Of a DNA stretch of 9,412 nucleotides, positions 1 through 6,454 are shown piece after piece. Position 1 is the first letter of the stretch; every line of letters begins with the position of its first letter. The stretch is from an uncultured Alphaproteobacteria bacterium. Lineage in GTDB: Bacteria; Pseudomonadota; Alphaproteobacteria; CALKHQ01. The translations under genes and the position numbers were made by a program. The notes beneath the pieces are model-generated. The model was not told the DNA's origin. It was given only the letters and a program-made list of their open reading frames with translations, and ran no database searches. The stretch lies in assembly GCA_937988735.1 (NCBI GenBank), contig CALKHQ010000154.1, forward strand, positions 1-9,412, in the 5' to 3' direction.

Positions 1-1
1 A

Positions 2-574
2 GGCCGATCCGGGCACGCGGGCACCACGCCTGAGGCGTTGCGGCTGGATGCCGGCGACGCCGCCATCCGCGCCGCGGCGGCCGCGCGCGCCGCCGCCACG
101 GCCGGAGGCGATCCGCGGGTGCGGTTCACCGTCGGTCGCATCGCCTTCGCGCCCGGCTCGGTGAACACCATTCCTGCCGCCGCCACCTTCACTGTCGACC
201 TCCGCCATCCGGAGCAGGCGGTGCTGGAGCGGCTGGAAGCCGCGGTACGAGCGGCGGTCGCCGAAGCGGCCCCGCCGTGCGCGGTGGAGGTGGCACCGCT
301 GATGACCGTGCCCGCCACCCGCTTCGACCCGCGCGTGACCGCGGCCTGCGCCGAGGCATTGGAAAGCCTCGGCCACCCGCCGGTCCGGATGACCTCAGGG
401 GCGTTCCACGACGCCCAGTTCATCGCCCGTGTCGCGCCGGCCGGGATGATCTTCATCCCCTGCCGCGGCGGCGTCAGCCACGCGGAAACGGAGGCGATCG
501 AACCGGGCCACGCGGCGCTCGGCGCCGAGGCGATGCTCCGGGCCGTGCTCGCCCTCGACCGGACGCTGACGTAG
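2..574 (+). CDS. M20-family amidohydrolase (N-carbamoyl-L-amino-acid hydrolase / allantoate amidohydrolase type), C-terminal part
   Basis: The reading frame is open from the left edge, so the N-terminus with most of the metal-binding residues lies outside the window; about 190 residues are visible. The fragment opens with GRSGHAGTTP, the conserved start of the dimerisation domain in the hydantoinase/carbamoylase branch of M20 peptidases. VNTIP (about residues 54-58) and DLRHP (66-70) follow, matching the usual 'vNviPg...lDiR' pattern. The second half returns to the catalytic domain with SGAFHDAQ (132-139), MIFIPCRGGVSHAE (about 149-162) and a His at about 160 that fits the C-terminal metal ligand. 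Known members are cytoplasmic, bind divalent metal, and hydrolyse N-carbamoyl amino acids, allantoate or ureidoglycine-type compounds. The substrate of this one cannot be assigned. A TTG at 38 is internal to the domain and is not the true start. The gene converges on its right-hand neighbour. Confidence 0.85.
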   Translation, partial: GRSGHAGTTPEALRLDAGDAAIRAAAAARAAATAGGDPRVRFTVGRIAFAPGSVNTIPAAATFTVDLRHPEQAVLERLEAAVRAAVAEAAPPCAVEVAPLMTVPATRFDPRVTAACAEALESLGHPPVRMTSGAFHDAQFIARVAPAGMIFIPCRGGVSHAETEAIEPGHAALGAEAMLRAVLALDRTLT

Positions 575-610
575 GGCCACCGCACCCGCAGACCGGGCTG
601 CCGCTCCCAG

Positions 611-1300
611 CTACTTCCGGCCGTCGCGGCTGTGGGCGATGGGCTGGCTGGAGACGTAGAGACCCGGCACCGCCGTCACGCTGAAGTCACGGAAGGCGAA
701 GCGGCCGGTGCCGAAGGCGACGATGCCGACGGTGCCGGCACCGACCGCGTCGATCTGGAGGTCGATGGTCTCGCGGCCGTCGACCACCGCGGTGATCTCC
801 CCGATGTACTCGACCACCCGGAGCTGGTGAGGCGCGGCGCTGTCGAAGTGCTCGAGCGCAATCGATGCGAGCTCGCGCAGGCCGGCCTCGTCATGCTGCA
901 GCAGGCGCACGGTGCCGTCGGCCGACAGCAGCAGCGCGTGGTAGGAGAACGGCTGCGTGCGGAAGCCGTAGAGCAGGCCGGCGCCGGCGACGGGCGCATC
1001 GTCCGCGGTGACGTCGCCCGCAGAGACCTGCACCTCGACACTGACCCTCAGCCGGTCCGGCAGCGCACTTCCGTCGGCATGGGCGAAGTGGACCGCGTTG
1101 GGGTCGGACCGGTTGACGAGCACGTAGTACCCGTCGTCGACGGTCCCGGTCCACGCGCTGCCCTCCGGCGTCCCGATGACCAGCACGTCCTGCAGCAGCC
1201 CCATGTCGGGTGGGACCTGCGGCTGGGCCCACGCCGCCGAGGCCAGCGTCGTCAGTGCGGCGGCGAGGATCGAACGTCCCGTCATCGGCTTCTCCACCAT
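611..1300 (-). CDS. Secreted protein of unknown function, probable LamG/DUF1080-like beta-sandwich
   Basis: With the ATG at 1300 this is 229 residues. The first 25 look like a Sec signal peptide: basic residues, a hydrophobic run SILAAALTTLASAAWA, and a probable cut at AWA|QPQ, so the mature protein is expected in the periplasm or outside. The rest has alternating beta-type strands. Stretches such as GLLYGFRTQPFSYHALLL (108-125), HQLRVVEYIGEITAVVDGRE (158-177) and VGIVAFGTGRFAFRDFSV (191-208) follow the layout of concanavalin/LamG-like jelly-roll domains: ligand-facing strand, 'vdGr' turn, 'G..vGi...G...FrdF.V'. No catalytic residues can be named. A second ATG at 1285, preceded by GGAG six bases away, is an equally good start and keeps the signal peptide. 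The ATG at 1300 has GGGAG four bases upstream. The frame stays open upstream to 1381, but that stretch is low-complexity and looks non-coding. The fold is inferred from pattern only. Confidence 0.7.
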   Translation of the reverse strand: MVEKPMTGRSILAAALTTLASAAWAQPQVPPDMGLLQDVLVIGTPEGSAWTGTVDDGYYVLVNRSDPNAVHFAHADGSALPDRLRVSVEVQVSAGDVTADDAPVAGAGLLYGFRTQPFSYHALLLSADGTVRLLQHDEAGLRELASIALEHFDSAAPHQLRVVEYIGEITAVVDGRETIDLQIDAVGAGTVGIVAFGTGRFAFRDFSVTAVPGLYVSSQPIAHSRDGRK

Positions 1301-1471
1301 TGCGCTCCCGCCCCCCTGTCGGGGTCGTCGGTTCGGCGCAGGCGCGGATGCGGATCGGGAAGCCGATCCCGCCGGCGCCACGACCCATCATGTCGGGCCC
1401 CCGACGGGAAAATCCAGCCGGCGGCCCGCCACCAAAGGTCGCGCCGGCGCGTTCGCGTCTATGGTGGAAGC

Positions 1472-1502
1472 CTGCGGCGGCCCCGCCGGGAGACCGCCGC
1501 AG
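1472..1502 (-). terminator. Hairpin downstream of the arsR-AHSA1 operon
   Basis: CTGCGGCGG (1472-1480) and CCGCCGCAG (1494-1502) are perfect 9-bp inverted repeats around a 13-base loop. On the minus strand the hairpin begins 12 bases after the AHSA1-domain gene's stop codon, where a terminator is expected. There is no clear U-run after it (GGCTTCC), so it is not a classical intrinsic terminator. It may act as a stabilising 3' stem or work with Rho. Confidence 0.45.
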
Positions 1503-1514
1503 CCTCGCGCCGGA

Positions 1515-2096
1515 TCAGGCGGTCTGACGCCGCTTCGTCGCGGCGGCGGCCGTCACCTGCCCGGTCCCGGCGGCGAGGCGCTCGGCATAGTCCCGCTCCA
1601 GCCGGGCGTGGGTCTTCCAGAACGGCGGGGGCGTACGGTCGGTGATCCTGGCCTCCAGGATGTCGAGGTGGGTGTGCCAGCCGCCCGCGACCTGCAGCAT
1701 GCCCTCGCCCTCGAGCCTGCGGTGGGTCAGCACCAGCAGCACCCTGTCGCCCTGCGCGCTCAGCTCGTAGGTGACCTCGGACGCGTCGGTCCCGCCGCCC
1801 CAGCTGTGAACCAGCAGCCGCGGCGGTTCGCAGGCTATCACCGTGGCGGGCAGGCTCATGCCCTCCTTCATGGCGGCGAACCTCTCCGGCACCTCCTCGT
1901 CATGCGGCGTCAGGTCGGCGTGCCGGAAGTGCAGGGCGAAGGAGGCGCCCGGCCGCAGCTCCATGGGCCCCGTCGCGAGCCAGGTGCCGCGCTTTGCGGA
2001 GTCGGTGATGTACTCCCATATCCGCTCGATCGGCCCGGGCAGCAGCCTCTGGAACCGGATTGTACCGGGCGCGATCACGGTGCCGTAGTCATTCAT
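1515..2096 (-). CDS. SRPBCC-domain protein of the AHSA1 (activator of Hsp90 ATPase-like) family
   Basis: This 193-residue protein starts at an ATG (2096) with AGGGAG seven bases upstream. The frame is open further up to 2225, but that part is a shadow of arsR. The sequence fits the START-like SRPBCC fold of the AHSA1 group: an N-terminal strand and helix with PIERIWEYITDSAKRGTWL (about 22-40), the strand pair around GPMELRPGASFALHF, a long middle section, and the C-terminal helix signature GGWHTHLDILEARI, equivalent to the family's 'sGW...hLd.L'. Members bind hydrophobic ligands in a cavity; most bacterial ones have no defined role. The gene overlaps the preceding arsR stop by 8 nt (ATGAATGA), so translational coupling is likely. 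ArsR-AHSA1 pairs are a common arrangement in bacteria, and the AHSA1 partner is presumed to be the regulated product. The lysine/arginine-rich tail after residue 170 looks disordered. Confidence 0.88.
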   Translation of the reverse strand: MNDYGTVIAPGTIRFQRLLPGPIERIWEYITDSAKRGTWLATGPMELRPGASFALHFRHADLTPHDEEVPERFAAMKEGMSLPATVIACEPPRLLVHSWGGGTDASEVTYELSAQGDRVLLVLTHRRLEGEGMLQVAGGWHTHLDILEARITDRTPPPFWKTHARLERDYAERLAAGTGQVTAAAATKRRQTA

Positions 2097-2415
2097 CGGG
2101 TGTCTCCCTGGCCTGGTCCTCGGCGGCAAGCTGCCGCTCCAGCGCATCGAGGCGCGCGTTCCAGAACCGCCGGATCCCGGCCAGCCAGCCCTCGATCTCG
2201 GCGATCCCCTCGGTGTCGAGGGCATAGATGCGCCGCTGCGCCTCCGCCCGCACCGTCACCAGCCGTGCCTCCTTCAGCACCTTCAGGTGCTGCGAGATCG
2301 CAGGCGCGCTCACGTCGAACCGCTCCGCAATCTCTCCCGCCGAACGCTCCCCCGTGGCCAGCATCTCCACGATCTGGCGTCTGGTCGGGTCGGCGAGGGC
2401 GGTGAAGGCATGCAT
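2089..2415 (-). CDS. ArsR-family winged-helix transcriptional repressor
   Basis: The 108-residue protein opens with MHAFTALADPTRRQIVEML, typical of helix 1 and 2 in the non-metal ArsR group, followed by the helix-turn-helix ERSAGEIAERFDVSAPAISQ (about 23-42) with recognition helix SAPAISQHLKVLKEARLV. The wing is VTVRAEAQRRIYALD, and a C-terminal helix probably makes the dimer interface. The protein has no cysteine, so the ELCVCDL-type arsenic/metal site of classical ArsR is absent and the inducer is unknown. It heads a two-gene unit with the AHSA1-domain gene. The ATG is not preceded by a Shine-Dalgarno sequence: the bases just upstream are CCTCCC, the reverse of one. The predicted promoter places the transcript start on the ATG, so translation is probably leaderless. 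A palindrome inside the promoter suggests autorepression. Confidence 0.92.
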   Translation of the reverse strand: MHAFTALADPTRRQIVEMLATGERSAGEIAERFDVSAPAISQHLKVLKEARLVTVRAEAQRRIYALDTEGIAEIEGWLAGIRRFWNARLDALERQLAAEDQARETPDE

Positions 2416-2421
2416 GGGAGG

Positions 2422-2450
2422 ATAATGTAGTAGTGACTTAAATAAGTCAA
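2422..2450 (-). promoter_or_regulatory. Sigma70-type promoter of arsR, predicted to give a leaderless mRNA
   Basis: On the minus strand a -35 box TTGACT (2450-2445) and a -10 box CATTAT (2427-2422) are separated by exactly 17 bp. Only six bases lie between the -10 box and the arsR ATG (2415). Transcription normally starts about seven bases after the -10, which here is the A of the ATG. The AT-rich stretch 2416-2460 stands out sharply from the GC-rich surroundings. Confidence 0.7.
2434..2449. promoter_or_regulatory. Palindromic operator candidate for the ArsR repressor
   Basis: TGACTTA and TAAGTCA form a perfect 7-bp inverted repeat with a 2-bp centre. The site overlaps most of the -35 box and reaches into the spacer of the arsR promoter. 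ArsR-family dimers usually bind imperfect palindromes over their own promoter, so bound repressor here would block RNA polymerase. A further ACTTA copy lies upstream (minus strand ACTTAAC, near 2453-2459) and could be a second half-site. Confidence 0.6.
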
Positions 2451-2701
2451 CAGTTAAGTAAGGGCGGCGACCCGTCGATGTCGTTGGCGCAGGTGCCCGT
2501 CAACCACGGCAAGCGCAGGCCCCGAGGCCGTCATTGCGGGGAGCACAGCGACGCGGCAACCCGTTCGGCGTCTCCGCAGCGGCGCAATCGCATGGATTGG
2601 CGCGCCTCCTGATGGGGCGCCCAATGACGGCAGAGGATAGCTGCGGCCGCCGTTGCGCCGCCGTCCTGTCGACGACGCGTGTTCGGACGACGGAGGGGAC
2701 C
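2451..2701. other. Intergenic region between the oxidoreductase gene and the arsR promoter
   Basis: No gene is supported here: open frames in it lack family resemblance and usable ribosome sites. It holds a 105-bp palindromic repeat (2527-2631). A weak imperfect stem pairs CCGCCGTCC (near 2660) with GGACGACGG (near 2687), downstream of the oxidoreductase stop on the minus strand. That stem has one wobble pair, a long loop and no U-run, so it is at best a poor terminator. Confidence 0.5.
2527..2631. repeat. 105-bp intergenic palindromic repeat ending in GCCGTCATTG / CAATGACGGC
   Basis: The ends are a perfect 10-bp inverted repeat. Inside, the left arm carries GCGGGGAGCACAGCGACGCG followed by GCAACCC, and the right arm read on the other strand carries a related GCGCCAATCC. 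This resembles the widespread alphaproteobacterial intergenic repeat of the 'cgtcattgcgaggagc...gcaatgacg' type. Such repeats are non-coding and can fold into long hairpins. Only one copy is in the window, so its dispersed nature is inferred from recall. Confidence 0.6.
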
Positions 2702-3670
2702 TCAGGCCTGGAGCTTGCGCAGTTCCGGGGCGAGCTCCTGCTCGAAGGCCCTGAAGAAGCTCTCCTGGTCGGGGCCCACCTGCAGCAGGATGATGTGGTC
2801 GAAGCCGGCCTCGACGAACTTCTTCACCGCGGCCACATGCCGGCCGACGTCGGGGCCGCAGACCATCATCTCTGCCACCGTTTCCGGCGTCACGTGCTGG
2901 CTCGCGCCGCCGAAGCCGCGGGTGTCGGGCAGCTCCGCGTTCACCGCCCAGCCGCCGAGAAAGGCCCAGCGGAACAGCCGGTGCGCCGTCTCGATCGCCC
3001 GCTCGGCGTTGATGTCCCAGCACAGCGCCACCTCGGCATAGCGCGGGCCGGTTCCGCCGGCCTCGCGGTAGACGCCGGTGAGCTTCGGGTTGGCCTCGGT
3101 GGAAATCAGGCCGTCGGTCTTGGTCGCGGCGAGCTTCGCCGCCTTCGGCCCGCCCGCAGCCAGCGCCACCGGCACCTTCTTCTCCGGCCGGTCGTAGAGC
3201 TTGGCGTTGTCGAGCAGGAAGTGCCTGCCGCGGTAGTTGGTCATGGTGCCGCCGAGCAGCCCCTGGATGATGTCGATCGCCTCGCTCAGCCGCTCGCGAC
3301 GCTCCACGATGCCCGGCCAGCCAAGCCCGACCACATGCTCGTTCAGCCGCTCGCCCGAGCCGAGGCCGAGGGTGAAGCGGTCATCGCTGAGCAGGCCCAG
3401 GGTCGCCGCCGCCTGGGCGACGATCGCCGGGTGGTAGCGCATCACCGGCGCGGTCACCGCCGTCATCAGTCCCAGCTTCGTGGTCGCCTGGGCGATGGCG
3501 CCGAGGACGGGCCAGCACAGCGGCGAGTGGCCCTGCTCCTCGACCCAGGGGAAGTAGTGGTCGGAGATGGCGGCGAAATCCATGCCGACCTCCTCCGCGC
3601 GCACCGCGTTCTTCACCAGGGCCTTCGGCCCGTGCTCCTCCGACATCAGCTTGTAGCCGAGCTTGATCAT
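2702..3670 (-). CDS. Luciferase-like (LLM) oxidoreductase, F420-dependent glucose-6-phosphate dehydrogenase-like subgroup
   Basis: The start is the ATG at 3670 with GGAGG five bases upstream, giving 322 residues; an earlier in-frame start at 3706 lacks such a site. The protein is a TIM-barrel of the bacterial luciferase superfamily. It carries SDHYFPW (36-42) and LGLGSGERLNEH (101-112), which line up with the SDHFQPW and GTGEALNE segments of mycobacterial Fgd1. That places H38, W42 and E107 at the Fgd1 catalytic positions His40, Trp44 and Glu109. LAAGGPKAAKLAA is the usual phosphate/cofactor-binding loop. The glucose-6-phosphate phosphate ligands are not clearly kept: the Fgd1 Arg283 region reads AEMMVCGPD here. 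The true substrate is therefore probably a different alcohol or sugar. Known relatives use deazaflavin F420, but FMN use cannot be excluded. It follows the permease gene by 68 bp on the same strand with no obvious terminator, so co-transcription with the transporter is likely. Confidence 0.85.
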   Translation of the reverse strand: MIKLGYKLMSEEHGPKALVKNAVRAEEVGMDFAAISDHYFPWVEEQGHSPLCWPVLGAIAQATTKLGLMTAVTAPVMRYHPAIVAQAAATLGLLSDDRFTLGLGSGERLNEHVVGLGWPGIVERRERLSEAIDIIQGLLGGTMTNYRGRHFLLDNAKLYDRPEKKVPVALAAGGPKAAKLAATKTDGLISTEANPKLTGVYREAGGTGPRYAEVALCWDINAERAIETAHRLFRWAFLGGWAVNAELPDTRGFGGASQHVTPETVAEMMVCGPDVGRHVAAVKKFVEAGFDHIILLQVGPDQESFFRAFEQELAPELRKLQA

Positions 3671-3738
3671 CCGCACCTCCGCATGTTGCGCGCGGTCGGA
3701 GGCCACTGCCGGCCGCTGCGTCGTTCCGTGTCAGCCCG

Positions 3739-4764
3739 CTACGCCCGCTGGTTCCTCAGCTTCTGGGCGTAGACGTTGATCACCAGCGCCATCAGCAGGA
3801 TCAGCCCGCGGATGAGCACCTTGAGGAAGCTGTCGATCTGGATGTGGTCCAGCCCGTTGCTGAGCACGCCCAGGACGAACAGCCCGACGATGGTGTTGGG
3901 AATGCCGCCGCGGCCGCCGAACAGGCTGGTGCCGCCGACCACCACCGCCGCGATGGCGTCCAGCAGGTAGGTGTCGAACTGGTTCTGCTGGGCGCTGCCG
4001 AAGTAGGCCACACCGATCATGCCGCCGACGCCGGAGCAGACCGCGCCGATCACCATCACCGCCGCCAGGATGAACTTCACGTTGACGCCGGAGTATTCGG
4101 CCGCCTCGCGGTTGCCGCCGACCATGTACACGTAGCGGCCGAAGCGGGTGTAGGTCAGGACCAGATGGCCCCCCAGCAGGAACAGGGCGGCGACGATGAC
4201 CACCCACGGCACGCCGCCGATGTTGCCGCTGCCCAGCTCCTTGATCAGGCTCGGCACCGCATAGGCGATCTGGCCGCGGACCAGCATGGCGCTGATGCCC
4301 GCGCCGATCTGCATCATGGCGAGCGTCATGATGAAGGACGGGATGCCGATGACCGTCAGACCGAAGGCGTTGACGCAGCCCAGCGCGAAGCAGGCGCAAA
4401 GCGCGATGATGATCGCGGCGTAGCCCGGCAGCGGCACGTTGGCGATCGCGACATAGGCCTCCTGCGCCGTGAAGAAGGCGAGCACGATGCCGGTCGCGTT
4501 GGCCACGGCCGCGATCGACAGGTCGATCTCGGCGGTGAGGATCACGAAGGTGAGCCCGGTCGCGATGATCGCCGTCACCGAGATCTGGCGCAGCACGTTC
4601 TGCAGGTTGCTGAAGGTGAGGAAGGAGTCGGGCGCCATCAGCCCGAAGACGACAATCAGGAACAGCAGCGTGATGAACGGCGCGATGTTCGTCATCTGCC
4701 GCGCCAGCCAGTCTCCCAGGCTGCGTCGTCCCTGTTCGGAGGTGGGGGCCGTGTCTTCAGCCAT
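3739..4764 (-). CDS. Sugar ABC transporter permease, ribose/CUT2 type (RbsC-like)
   Basis: A 341-residue integral inner-membrane protein with eight or more hydrophobic segments, beginning with IAPFITLLFLIVVFGLM and ending with VLIRGLILLMALVINVYA. Family signatures are TAEIDLSIAAV (about 77-87), GGNREAAEYSGVNV (about 216-229) and LDAIAAVVVGGTSLFGGRGG (about 268-287), all typical of BPD_transp_2/RbsC proteins. It should form the homodimeric pore through which sugar released by the binding protein passes, driven by the adjacent ATPase. The ATG at 4764 is preferred: the only nearby purine-rich motif, AGGA, sits 11 bases upstream. A GTG at 4773 would lie just two bases after that motif, too close, but would add only three residues. 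The gap to the ATPase stop is 56 bp, consistent with one transcript. Confidence 0.93.
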   Translation of the reverse strand: MAEDTAPTSEQGRRSLGDWLARQMTNIAPFITLLFLIVVFGLMAPDSFLTFSNLQNVLRQISVTAIIATGLTFVILTAEIDLSIAAVANATGIVLAFFTAQEAYVAIANVPLPGYAAIIIALCACFALGCVNAFGLTVIGIPSFIMTLAMMQIGAGISAMLVRGQIAYAVPSLIKELGSGNIGGVPWVVIVAALFLLGGHLVLTYTRFGRYVYMVGGNREAAEYSGVNVKFILAAVMVIGAVCSGVGGMIGVAYFGSAQQNQFDTYLLDAIAAVVVGGTSLFGGRGGIPNTIVGLFVLGVLSNGLDHIQIDSFLKVLIRGLILLMALVINVYAQKLRNQRA

Positions 4765-4820
4765 GCTCTTCACTTTCCTGGCGTCCGCTTCCGCCGGCGC
4801 TGCGGAAGCTGCGGGTCATC

Positions 4821-6323
4821 TCATGCCGCGGCAAGGAGGCGATCCTTGCTGACGGTCACGTTGGCGAACTCGTGGGTGACGACGCCCTTGCGCATCACGA
4901 TGATGCGGTCGGCCAGCGACAGCACCGTCTCCGGCTCGGTGGAGACGACGATCACCGCGATTCCCTTCTCCTTCAGGCCCTTGACGATGTGCACCACGTC
5001 GTCCTTGGCGCCCACGTCCATGCCGCGGGTGGGCTCGGAGAGGATCAGCACCCGGGGCAGGTGGGTGAGCCAGCGGGCCAGCGCCACCTTCTGCTGGTTG
5101 CCGCCCGAGAGCGTGCGCAGCTCGGCTTCGGTCGAGCGCGGCCGCACCCGGAGCGTCTCGACCAGCGCCCGCGCGATCTGCCGCTCCTTCGACGGGCGGA
5201 GCAGGACGCGGTCGATGCGGTCGAGGATGGAGATGGAGATGTTCTTGTAGACCGGCTCCATGCCGAACAGCATCGACCGCCGGCTTTCCGGCACCAGGGC
5301 GACGCCGTCCTTCCAGGCGGAGGCGGTGTTCTTCAGCCGGAGCCGTTTGCTATCCACGGTGACGGTGCCGCGGTCGAGCCGGGTCTTGCCGTTCAGCGCC
5401 TTGGCGAGCTCGAGCTGGCCGGAACCCATGAAGCCGTAGATGCCGAGCACCTCGCCCTCGTTGACGTGGAACGACACGTCGCGGAACGCGCCGCGCTGGG
5501 TGAGCCCCGTCGCGACCATCACCGTCTTCGCGCCGGGCTCGCTCTTCAGCGGGATCTCGCCGGTATAGGCCTCGCCCAGGCCCTCGTGGCCGCGGCCGAT
5601 CATCTGCTCGATCAGCCATTCCTTGTCGATCTCGGCCGCGTTCGCCGTTGCGATCCGGCGCGAGTTGCGAAACACCGTGACGCGGTCGGAGATCTCCAGC
5701 ACGTCCTCGAGGAAGTGCGAGATGAAGATGAAGCTTGTGCCCTCGGCCTTCAGCGTGCGCAGCACCCGGAACAGCATCTGCACCTCGGGCGGGGACAGCG
5801 CCGAGGTCGGCTCGTCGAGGATGATCATCCGCGCGCCCGAGAACAGCACGCGCCCCAGCTCGACAAGCTGCTGCAGGCCGAGCGGCAGGTCGCCCGCCTC
5901 GGCCCGTGGATCGACGTGGATGCCGAGCCGCTGCAGATGCTCCTCGGCCTGGCGCGCCATCTCCCGCCACGCGACGGTGCCGAGCTTCGACGTCGGCTGA
6001 CTGCCGAGGAACACGTTCTCCGCCACCGACAGCGCCGGCACGATGCTCAGCTCCTGGTGGACCATGCCGATGCCGGCGTCGAGCGCGTCGCGCGCCGAAC
6101 GGAAGCGCACCTCCTTGCCCAGCACCTTCATGGTGCCGTCGAACTCGTGGTGCACGCCGGCGATGATCTTCATCAGGGTGGACTTGCCGGCGCCGTTCTC
6201 GCCGACCAGCCCGTGCACCTCGCCGGGCATCAGCGTGAAATCGACCCCCTGCAGCGCGACCACGCCGCCGAAGGTCTTGCCGATGCCGATGCACTCGATG
6301 AGGGGGGCCTGCTGCTCAGCCAT
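4821..6323 (-). CDS. Sugar ABC transporter ATP-binding protein, double ATPase domain (RbsA/MglA type)
   Basis: At 500 residues with two ABC domains this has the standard size and layout of CUT2 ATPases. Domain 1 has Walker A GENGAGKST (41-49), Q-loop Gln90, Walker B MIILDE (166-171) and the H-loop His203. Its signature loop is non-canonical, LPLGLQQ (146-152). Domain 2 has a degenerate Walker A, GFMGSGQLE (297-305), without the lysine, as usual for the family. It has a canonical signature LSGGNQQ (405-411) and a Walker B reading VLILSE (425-430), where Ser replaces the usual Asp. One composite ATP site (domain 1 Walker motifs plus domain 2 signature) should be catalytic and the other not. The ATG at 6323 fits the family N-terminus, though the Shine-Dalgarno sequence is poor. 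It acts on the cytoplasmic face with the downstream permease. Confidence 0.95.
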   Translation of the reverse strand: MAEQQAPLIECIGIGKTFGGVVALQGVDFTLMPGEVHGLVGENGAGKSTLMKIIAGVHHEFDGTMKVLGKEVRFRSARDALDAGIGMVHQELSIVPALSVAENVFLGSQPTSKLGTVAWREMARQAEEHLQRLGIHVDPRAEAGDLPLGLQQLVELGRVLFSGARMIILDEPTSALSPPEVQMLFRVLRTLKAEGTSFIFISHFLEDVLEISDRVTVFRNSRRIATANAAEIDKEWLIEQMIGRGHEGLGEAYTGEIPLKSEPGAKTVMVATGLTQRGAFRDVSFHVNEGEVLGIYGFMGSGQLELAKALNGKTRLDRGTVTVDSKRLRLKNTASAWKDGVALVPESRRSMLFGMEPVYKNISISILDRIDRVLLRPSKERQIARALVETLRVRPRSTEAELRTLSGGNQQKVALARWLTHLPRVLILSEPTRGMDVGAKDDVVHIVKGLKEKGIAVIVVSTEPETVLSLADRIIVMRKGVVTHEFANVTVSKDRLLAAA

Positions 6324-6347
6324 GTGCTGCTGTCATCATCCGGAACG

Positions 6348-6428
6348 CGTCATGCCCGGGCCCGGCCCGGGCATCTCCCGACGGCGTCTGTCCCGGAGGA
6401 GATGGCCGGCACGGGGCCGGCCATGACG
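6348..6428. repeat. 81-bp composite palindrome inside the transporter operon
   Basis: The ends are CGTCATG (6348-6354) and CATGACG (6422-6428). Within lie a perfect 23-bp palindrome (6352-6374, ATGCCCGGGCC, one base, then its complement) and a second hairpin (6402-6424, ATGGCCGGC, five bases, GCCGGCCAT). ATCTCC and GGAGAT provide a further inner pairing between the two. It occupies most of the 131-bp gap between the binding-protein stop and the ATPase start. Similar 'cgtcatgcccggg...ccggccatgacg' units recur between genes in alphaproteobacteria, by recall. As RNA it should form very stable stems that could protect the upstream message or reduce read-through. Confidence 0.7.
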
Positions 6429-6454
6429 TTTGCCGCGCAAGGCGTGGGAAGCAC

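Noticed and set aside
575..610. Terminator between the amidohydrolase and the secreted-protein gene
   Set aside because: Only 4-bp stems (for example CCCG/CGGG) can be drawn and there is no U-run.
2434..2449. Metal-responsive arsenic operon
   Set aside because: The repressor has no cysteines and no arsenic resistance genes are adjacent, so an arsenic role has no support.
2454..3023. 189-codon minus-strand frame overlapping the oxidoreductase
   Set aside because: It is out of frame with the well-supported LLM gene and its product is low-complexity.
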